A DNA stretch of 13,533 nucleotides from Desulfobacteraceae bacterium (GTDB taxonomy: Bacteria > Desulfobacterota > Desulfobacteria > Desulfobacterales > SURF-7): the NCBI GenBank assembly GCA_030619585.1, contig JAUXBD010000002.1, forward strand, positions 1-13,533, written 5' to 3'. The position numbers and the translations under genes were made by a program. Below, one piece after another: positions 7,097-13,533 of this stretch (position 1 is its first letter; each line of letters starts with the position of its first letter). The notes under the pieces are model-generated. The model was not told the DNA's origin and ran no database searches. It worked only from the letters and a program-made list of their open reading frames with translations.

Positions 7097-10000
7097 ATGA
7101 ATGACAATAGTGATGCTCAGCAAAACTTGAAAAACGGAAAAAAAATGCCTTCAGGATCGGTTATGGTAGTCGGCAGTGGAATCGCGGGGATGCAGTCTGC
7201 AATTGATCTTGCAAATTCCGGATATTATGTTTATCTGCTGGAAAAGTCATCAGCCATCGGCGGGATGATGTCCCAGCTGGATAAAACTTTTCCCACCAAT
7301 GACTGTGCCATGTGAGTTATCTCACCCAAACTGGTCGAGGTCGGCCGGCACATAAACATTGAGCTTTTAACAAACACAGAAGTCCTTGATCTTCAGGGTG
7401 AGCCCGGACGGTTCAAGGCGTTGATTAAACAGGAGCCCCGCTTTATTGACCTGTCAAAATGTACGAGCTGCGGGGACTGTGAAAAAGTTTGCCCGGTGGA
7501 ACTGCCCAATGAATATGACGAAGGCCTTTCTGTTAAAAAGGCGACCTACCAGCGCTATGCGCAGGCAATTCCAGGAGCTTTTGCAATACAAAAGGCTGAT
7601 AAGGCACCCTGTCGGCTGGCATGCCCTGCAGGATTGAATGTCCAGGGGTATGTGCAGATGGTAAAGGAGGGGAAGTATAAAGAGGCCCTGAATATAATTA
7701 TGAAGGACCTTCCCCTACCAGGTGTTTTGGGTAGAATATGTCCCCATGGGTGTGAGGATGCCTGCCGCCGATGTGACGTGGATAATCCGGTGGCTATAAG
7801 AGATTTAAAACGTTTGGCCGCAGACAAGTTCGATCCCCGTGAAGTGGAACTTTCGTGTCTGCCAAAAAGAGATGAGAGGGTTGCCATAATCGGATCAGGT
7901 CCTGCCGGCCTTTCTGCTGCCTATCATCTGGCCCTTAAAGGAATTTTGTCAACCGTTTATGAATCACTTCCACAGGCAGGAGGCATGCTGCGTGTGGGTA
8001 TCCCCGACCATCGCCTTCCTGGAGATATTCTTGATAAAGAGATAGAGGTTATCACAAACCTTGGGGTTGAGATAAAAACAGACACTCCTCTTGGTAAGGA
8101 CTTGCAGGTTGATGACCTTTTTAGTGACGGATATAAAGCTGTGTACCTTGCACTTGGAGCACATAAGGGAATAGAACTGGGTGTTCCCGGTGAAGATTCA
8201 GATGGTGTCCGTCAGGGTGTTGATTTCTTAAGAGAGGTTAATCTTACCGGCAAGGCCCAAGTCGGGCAAAATGTTGCCATCATAGGTGGCGGAAATGTTG
8301 CCATTGACGTATCCCGCAGTGCGGTTCGTCTTGGTGCAAAGGAAGTCACCATCTTGTATCGCCGCACCAGGCAAGAGATGCCTGCATGGGAAGAGGAGAT
8401 TTTTGCTGCCGAGGCAGAAAATGTAAAGATAACTTATCTTGCGGCTCCCCAGGAGATCCTTACAGAGAACGGGAAAGTAACCGGATTAAGATGCATAAAG
8501 ATGGAGCTGGGTGAACCTGACTCATCAGGCAGAAGGCGGCCTGTACCTGTTCCGGGCAGTGAATATGATCTTGATGTTGATCAGATCATTCCTGCAATTG
8601 GCCAGAGACCTGACCTTTCAGCCCTTGAGCATATAGAAGGCCTGAGTTTCTCCAAGTGGGGGACAACAGAAGTCGACCCGATCACCTTCGCAACTGCACG
8701 CGAGGGGTTGTTTGCAGGCGGTGATCTCCAGACCGGCCCTTGGGTTGCAATAGGAGCAATTGCCGCGGGTAAAGAGGCTGCCGAGTCAATCGCCCGTTAT
8801 ATTGAAGGTAGTGATATGGCCGAAGGCAGGGAGCCAATGACCAATGAAGATCCGGTTTTTCGACCGATCCCTGAAGACGAGGCCAGAAAAGATAGAGCAA
8901 AAATGCCGGAACTTCCTGTCAATGAACGGGGGGGCAACTTTAAGGAAGTAGAACTTGGCTATAATGAGGCGGATGGAAAGGCTGAAGCAGAACGCTGTTT
9001 GAACTGTGGATATTGCTGCGAATGTTATCAATGTGTTGATGCGTGTTTGGCCAAAGCGATAGACCATGAACAGCTACCGGTTGAAAAAGAATTGAATGTC
9101 GGTTCTGTCATTCTTTGCCCGGGGAGTGAGCCTTTTGATCCTTCTATGTTGGAAGAGTTTTATCATTATAAGAAGAACCCCAATGTTTTGACAAGTCTGG
9201 AATTTGAAAGGATACTCAGTGCATCTGGGCCCACAATGGGGCACCTTGTAAGACCCTCTGATGAGAAAGAACCAAAAAAAATTGCATGGCTGCAATGTGT
9301 GGGATCAAGAGACGACAACAGGTGCGGAAATGGGTATTGCTCATCTGTATGCTGCATGTACGCGGTAAAGGATTCGATGATTGCAAAAGAACATTCTGAC
9401 GCGGATCTTGACTGCGCGGTATTTAATATGGATATGCGAACTTTTGGTAAGGAATATGAAAGTTACTATAACCGTGCCAAGGATAAAGAAGGTGTCCGGT
9501 TTATAAAATCGCGTATCCACACCATAGAAGAGGTGGCCGCCACAGGTGACCTTCGGATTAAGTATTCCGATGGACCTGGTCAGATAAAAGAAGAAGATTT
9601 TGACATCATCGTTCTTTCTGTAGGCCTTCAGGTTTCAGAGTCTACGGTTGAGCTGGCCAACAGGCTTAATGTGGACCTGAATAAATACAATTTTGTTGAG
9701 GCACATACATTTACCCCTGTAGAGACATCACGTGAGGGCGTATACGCCTGCGGTGTTTTTCAGGGGCCTAAAGACATTCCCAGTTCTGTTATAGAAGCAA
9801 GCGCCGCATCTTGTGCCGCAAGCGTGATGTTAGCCGATGCGCGCGGGACCTGCACAAAAACAGTGGAAATTCCTGATGAAATTGAAGTGGAAAATGAAGA
9901 CCCGAGAATTGGAGTTTTTGTATGCAGATGCGGCATCAATATTGCCGGCGTTGTGGATGTTCCAGCGGTTAAAGAATTCGCATTAACGCTTCCCAATGTT

Positions 10001-11572
10001 GTTTATGCTAATGAGAGCCTTTTTTCCTGCAGCCAGGATTCGCAGAATCAAATGAAAGATATTATAAAAGATAACCGCCTGAACAGAGTCGTTGTGGCAT
10101 CATGCAGTCCCAAAACCCATGAAGCACTTTTTATGGACACATTAAAGAGCTGTGGATTGAACAAATATCTGTTTGAGATGGCAAACATCAGAAACCAGAA
10201 TTCATGGTGCCACTCCAATTCGCCTGAAGAAGCTACTGAGAAAGCCAAAGATCTTGTACGGATGTCTGCGGCACGCGCCAAAACGCTTAGGCCGCTTCAT
10301 GAAAAAACAATTTCGGTAACAAAAAGAGCTCTCGTGATCGGCGGCGGTATCGCTGGCATGAACGCATCTTTATACCTGGCTAACCAGGGGTTTGAAGTTG
10401 TTCTTGTAGAAAAGGAACCTCAGCTTGGCGGTATGGCCCGTGAGCTTTTGGCAACAATTGAAGGTGCTGATATCCAGGCCTATTTAAGTGATTTAATAGA
10501 AAAAGTGAATGCTCACGAAAAAATTCAGGTATTGCAGCAGTCCCTTATTGTCGGTTTTTCAGGATTTAAAGGTAATTTTACGTCGGAAGTGCTTGTCGGG
10601 CCAGGTATGTACGAAAGAAAAATCAACAATGGCGTCGTCATAATTGCCACCGGTGCCAATGAATATCAGCCTGACGAATATCTGTTTGGTGAGAATCCTG
10701 CGGTTATATCTCAGGTTTCACTGGCAAAACGTCTTGATGACGAAAATGGCGCGAATGATTTAAAACATGTGGTGATGATTCAATGTGTCGGATCACGAAA
10801 CGAAGAGCACCCGAACTGTTCCAGAATATGCTGTCAGAGCGCCGTAAAAAATGCGATTCATATTAAGAAAAGCAATCCGGATACTAAGGTGTATGTTTTG
10901 TACAGGGATATCCGGACATACGGACTTTTAGAAGATTATTATAAAGAGGCCAGAAAACTGGGGGTTCTTTTCTTCAGGTATGATCCTGAATCACCGCCGG
11001 AAGTGCAGTCTGCTGACCAGGGTGTATCCGTATCATTCACGGATCACGTCCTTGGCCGCGACGTAAGCGTTGATGCCGACCTTCTGGTACTCAGCACAGG
11101 AATGGTCTCTGAAGATGTGGATGAACTTGCTTCCATTCTAAAGGTTGCCAGGAACGAAGATGGATATTTTATGGAAGTCCACGTCAAGCTGCGACCTGTG
11201 GAAATGGCCTCAGAAGGTGTTTTCGTATGCGGAACCGCCCATAGTCCGAAGTTGATTCCAGAGACAATATCCCAGGCAATGGCTGCTGCATCAAGGGCAA
11301 CGACATTCCTTTCGCAGGAAAATCTTACGTTATCCGCCGTGACAGCCTGTGTTGAACCGGAAAACTGCGCGTCGTGCCTTATTTGTGTAAGGTCATGTCC
11401 TTATGAAGTGCCGCGGATTAATGAAGATGGTGTCAGTGAAATCGATGTTGCTTTATGCAGGGGGTGCGGCACATGTGTCTCAGAATGCCCGGCAAAAACA
11501 ATCAGGCTTGACTGGTATGAGGACCATCAGATTCTAAGTAAGATTGAAGCGCTGCTTGAAGGTGTTATATAG
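7097..11572 (+). CDS. hdrA: Giant HdrA selenoprotein fusion (HdrA - GltD/NfnB-like insert - HdrA)
   Basis: Heterodisulfide-reductase-A-type flavoprotein of 1491 aa if the in-frame TGA at 7313-7315 is read as selenocysteine 73. The frame continues without another stop and the family sequence is seamless across it: [16 protein letters not shown], where HdrA has Cys. Layout: FAD-binding GSGIAGM near 27; ferredoxin-type cysteines from 122; a GltD/NfnB-like module at about 168-600 with N-terminal cysteines, FAD loop [10 protein letters not shown] and NAD(P) loop [13 protein letters not shown] (near 395-409); a Cys cluster at 631-650; the rest of HdrA unit 1 with QCVGSR; then a second HdrA unit from about 937 ([16 protein letters not shown], second FAD loop near 1081) ending in ferredoxin motifs near 1424 and 1454. 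GGTGAT (7085-7090) precedes ATG 7097. Predicted role: the flavin and Fe-S electron hub of a MetF-linked, possibly bifurcating complex that uses NAD(P)H and ferredoxin. Standard gene calling would split or truncate it at the TGA. Confidence 0.9.
7313..7348 (+). promoter_or_regulatory. Sec codon TGA plus SECIS-like hairpin in hdrA
   Basis: TGA lies at 7313-7315. A hairpin follows at 7331-7348: CTGGTC pairs with GGCCGG (six pairs, two of them G-U) around the loop GAGGTC (7337-7342). The stem begins 15 bases after the TGA, and the loop carries a GGUC core like the apical loop of E. coli fdhF. Position and loop fit a bacterial SECIS recognised by SelB. Confidence 0.75.
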
Positions 11573-11624
11573 AATGCAGCTATCTGAATTTATAACTTGA
11601 AATGCAATAAAGCGGGAGGTTTTT

Positions 11625-12059
11625 ATGGCAGAGGATTTCAAGCCGATTATCATTGCTTTTTGCTGCAATTCCTGAGGATATTCAGCTGCGGACCTGGCAG
11701 GTTCGATGAGACTTGAATATCCAACGAATATTAGAATAGTACTTGTTCCGTGCACGGGGAAGGTAGATATCATCCATATTCTCCGGTCTTTTGAAAAAGG
11801 CGCTGACGGTGTTTATGTTGTGGGATGCATGGAAGGGAGTTGCCAGTTTATCAGCGGTAACATCAGGGCAAGGAAAAGAGTGGAACAGGCTCAGGAAATT
11901 CTGGATAAAATTGGAGTAGGCGGAGGCAGGGTTCAGATGTACAATCTTTCTGCAGGAGAAGGGACTCACTTTGCAAAGTTTGCCGTTGAAATGGAGGAAA
12001 AGATACGCGGCCTTGGACCAAATCCGGTAAAGAATTCAAAAAAAAATCTGGCAGCTTGA
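11625..12059 (+). CDS. mvhD: MvhD-type selenoprotein, 2Fe-2S electron-transfer subunit
   Basis: MvhD/FrhD-family [2Fe-2S] protein (144 aa) that in known complexes links an electron donor to HdrA. The ATG at 11625 has GGGAGG five bases upstream (11614-11619). Codon 17 is an in-frame TGA (11673-11675) in FCCNS-U-GYSAADLAG, where relatives read FCCNWC. Selenocysteine thus replaces a conserved cluster-site cysteine. Other cysteines are C13, C14, C43, C68 and C73; EKGADGVYVVGC is the typical family segment. Starting at the next in-frame ATG (11706) would delete the cluster-binding N-terminus and give a 117-aa fragment, so that shorter call would be wrong. The gene lies 52 bases after hdrA and 91 before metV, matching the acetogen MetFV-HdrABC-MvhD arrangement without HdrB/C. 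A pseudogene or sequencing error is the alternative, but a second identical case in hdrA makes it unlikely. Confidence 0.88.
11673..11704 (+). promoter_or_regulatory. Sec codon TGA plus candidate SECIS hairpin in mvhD
   Basis: TGA lies at 11673-11675. Downstream, GGACCT (11690-11695) can pair with AGGTTC (11699-11704) around the small loop GGC. An alternative fold pairs CTGC with GCAG (11686-11689 with 11697-11700 region) and has a larger loop. The position relative to the TGA is right, but the loop is less typical than in hdrA, so the exact structure is uncertain. Confidence 0.5.
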
Positions 12060-12150
12060 ACTAATATTACATAAGATGCTTTATAGAATTGTTTTTTCTG
12101 AAAATTTTAATAAACCGTGATGTGCAATATATAAAAATGAGGTTATTATA

Positions 12151-12819
12151 ATGATAGTAGCTGACAAAAAACCGATTGAGGAGATTATCGAGGTTATTAA
12201 AGACCACGACAAAATTCTCGTGCTTGGCTGTAACGAATGCGTTACCGTTTGTGAAGCTGGCGGCAAAAAGGAAGTTGAGATTCTTGCTTCAGCTTTGAGA
12301 ATGTACTTTCTGAATAATGGGAAAGAAATGGTCATCGACGAGCATACACTGGAACGTCAGTGCGACCATGAATATCTTGAAGAGGTAAGGGACAGAATCG
12401 ATCAGTATGATGCTGTTTTATCTCTTGCCTGCGGTGTCGGTGTCCAGTTCATGGCAGAAAAATATCATTCCACACCGATCTACCCAGGTGTAAACACCTG
12501 TTTTCTAGGGGCTACCGAGCAACGGGGTCTGTGGACGGAAAGGTGTCAGGCCTGCGGGGAATGTATGCTGGCAACAACCGGCGGCATCTGCCCCGTTTCG
12601 CGCTGCGCCAAACGCATCTTAAACGGCCCATGCGGAGGATCTTCAAATGGGAAATGTGAACTCGGCAAAGAAGTGGACTGCGCATGGCATTTAATTGTCG
12701 AACGACTTAAGGCTTTGGGACGGTTGGATGATTACGAAAAGGTCTGCTCTATAAAAGACTGGTCTACAGACAGAGCAGGGGGGCCCCGAAAAGTTATCAG
12801 GGAGGATGTGCAGGTATGA
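12151..12819 (+). CDS. metV: MetV, zinc/Fe-S partner subunit of methylene-tetrahydrofolate reductase
   Basis: A 222-aa protein of the MetV (MTHFR C-terminal) family, the cysteine-rich subunit that pairs with MetF in Wood-Ljungdahl organisms and connects its flavin to other electron carriers. Cysteines cluster at C27/C30/C34 (CNECVTVC), C71, C94 and densely at C132/C135/C138/C147/C152/C161/C169/C177, including CQACGEC and NGPCGG, consistent with metal or Fe-S binding. Length is normal. GAGG at 12139-12142 lies eight bases before ATG 12151; the upstream ATG at 12137 runs into a stop at once. The stop overlaps the metF start (ATGA at 12816-12819), indicating coupled synthesis of the two partners. 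Expected to be a cytoplasmic complex with MetF, HdrA and MvhD. Confidence 0.9.
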   Translation: MIVADKKPIEEIIEVIKDHDKILVLGCNECVTVCEAGGKKEVEILASALRMYFLNNGKEMVIDEHTLERQCDHEYLEEVRDRIDQYDAVLSLACGVGVQFMAEKYHSTPIYPGVNTCFLGATEQRGLWTERCQACGECMLATTGGICPVSRCAKRILNGPCGGSSNGKCELGKEVDCAWHLIVERLKALGRLDDYEKVCSIKDWSTDRAGGPRKVIREDVQV

Positions 12820-13533
12820 ATGTAAAAACACCAAGTAAACTGGAAAAAATTCTCGCTTCAGGTCAACTTGCGGTTACATCTGAATGTGGTCCTCCGAGGG
12901 GAAGCGACCCTGAGGGCATTGTTGAAAAAGGTGAACTGATCAAGGACTATGTTGATGCAATTAACATCACTGACAATCAGACATCGGTTACTCGTATGTG
13001 CAGTCTCGCCGCATGCATCCGGCTTAAACTGATGGGACTGGAACCTATTCTCCAGATGGTAACAAGGGATCGGAATCGTCTTGCGCTGCAAAGTGACATC
13101 CTGGGTGCTGCATCTTTTGACATAAATAATGTACTATGCCTCTCTGGAGATCATCAGAGCTTTGGAGATTGTGCGCAAGGACAAAACGTCCATGACCTGG
13201 ATTCCATGCAGTTGATTCAAACCGTTCGACACATGCGGGATGAAGGCAAATTTTTAGGGGGTGATGAAATAAAACGGCCACCGCAGATGTTTGTAGGTGC
13301 TGCCGCAAATCCGTTTGCCGATCCTTTTGAAATTCGCGTGCCGCGTCTTGCCAAGAAAATCACATGCGGTGTTGAATTCATCCAGACCCAGTGTATTTAC
13401 AATCTGGACAAGTTTGAAGAGTGGATGAAAGGTGTGCGGGAAAGGGGATTGCATGAAAAAGTTCATATTTTGGCCGGGGTGACACCCATGAAGTCTGCCG
13501 GCATGGCTAAGTACATGAAAAACAGGGTCCCCG
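12816..13533 (+). CDS. metF: Methylene-tetrahydrofolate reductase MetF (3' partial)
   Basis: FAD enzyme interconverting methylene- and methyl-tetrahydrofolate in the methyl branch of the reductive acetyl-CoA pathway. In an acetate-oxidising sulfate reducer it would run toward methylene-tetrahydrofolate. The frame is open to the window end, 239 codons seen; MetF is usually about 290-300 aa, so roughly 55 residues are missing. Catalytic positions are intact: Glu23 in ECGPP (E. coli Glu28), Asp112 in SGD (Asp120) and Gln192 in IQTQ (Gln183). RDRNRLALQ (84-92) is shared with the paralogue at 6142. The ATG overlaps the metV stop by four bases. This is the better candidate of the two MetF copies for the true reductase subunit. 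Confidence 0.92.
   Translation, partial: MNVKTPSKLEKILASGQLAVTSECGPPRGSDPEGIVEKGELIKDYVDAINITDNQTSVTRMCSLAACIRLKLMGLEPILQMVTRDRNRLALQSDILGAASFDINNVLCLSGDHQSFGDCAQGQNVHDLDSMQLIQTVRHMRDEGKFLGGDEIKRPPQMFVGAAANPFADPFEIRVPRLAKKITCGVEFIQTQCIYNLDKFEEWMKGVRERGLHEKVHILAGVTPMKSAGMAKYMKNRVP

Noticed and set aside
8682..10281. Minus-strand frames of 60-100 codons opposite hdrA, and similar ones opposite other genes
   Set aside because: They lack ribosome sites and family features and mirror strongly supported plus-strand genes.
7421..11572. A separate HdrA gene starting at TTG 7421 with a 72-codon gene (7097-7315) before it
   Set aside because: Both pieces are in the same frame, split only by the TGA at 7313-7315. 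The intervening codons encode conserved HdrA sequence, so one Sec-containing gene explains both.
11706..12059. MvhD starting at ATG 11706
   Set aside because: This start lacks the CCNxC cluster region and a good ribosome site; the start at 11625 has both.
1..13533. CRISPR array, tRNA/rRNA, insertion sequence or prophage
   Set aside because: No regularly spaced repeat array, tRNA-like fold, transposase or terminal inverted repeats were seen on reading both strands.

Overview
The window looks like part of a chromosome from a sulfate-reducing Desulfobacterota bacterium, most likely a Desulfobacterales-type complete oxidiser. The basis is the gene content: a reductive acetyl-CoA (Wood-Ljungdahl) methyl-branch cluster built from HdrA-, MvhD-, MetV- and MetF-type proteins, apparent selenocysteine use, and a sigma-54 two-component system. 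This is inferred from family recognition; no taxonomic marker gene is present.

Left block (2-3448, + strand): three tightly packed genes. The first is a sensor histidine kinase, truncated at the left window edge, with a Rossmann-like N-terminal region and a PAS domain. The second is an NtrC-type sigma-54 activator that overlaps the kinase gene. The third is an archaemetzincin-type zinc protease that overlaps the activator's stop codon. Converging on them (3474-5422, - strand) are two paralogous GcvH-like proteins. Each has two N-terminal copies of the same four-cysteine module (C-X12-C-X5-C-X2-C), and both lack the lysine at the usual lipoylation position.

Middle (5423-6141): a 719-base divergent intergenic region. 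On the minus strand it holds a close match to a sigma-54 -24/-12 promoter, about 70 bases upstream of the first GcvH-like gene. Farther upstream are a perfect TGTTG-N7-CAACA dyad and two 15-base direct repeats spaced exactly 21 bases apart, which share sequence with the dyad. This is the layout expected of a promoter driven by an enhancer-binding protein, and the sigma-54 activator encoded in the left block is the obvious candidate. This suggests that the kinase, activator, protease and Cys4/GcvH-like pair form one regulated, apparently undescribed redox or stress module.

Right block (6142-13533, + strand): a divergent MetF paralogue, a giant HdrA fusion, MvhD, MetV and a second MetF that runs off the right edge. 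The HdrA gene (1491 codons) and the MvhD gene (144 codons) each contain one in-frame TGA exactly where the family carries a conserved cysteine. Both are best read as selenocysteine, and the HdrA site is followed by a convincing SECIS-like hairpin. HdrA also carries a GltD/NfnB-like NAD(P)H:flavin module inside its first HdrA unit, followed by a second HdrA unit. With MvhD, MetV and MetF this suggests a methylene-tetrahydrofolate reductase complex that passes electrons through flavins and Fe-S clusters to NAD(P) and ferredoxin. It resembles the acetogen MetFV-HdrABC-MvhD complex, but no HdrB or HdrC is present in the window.
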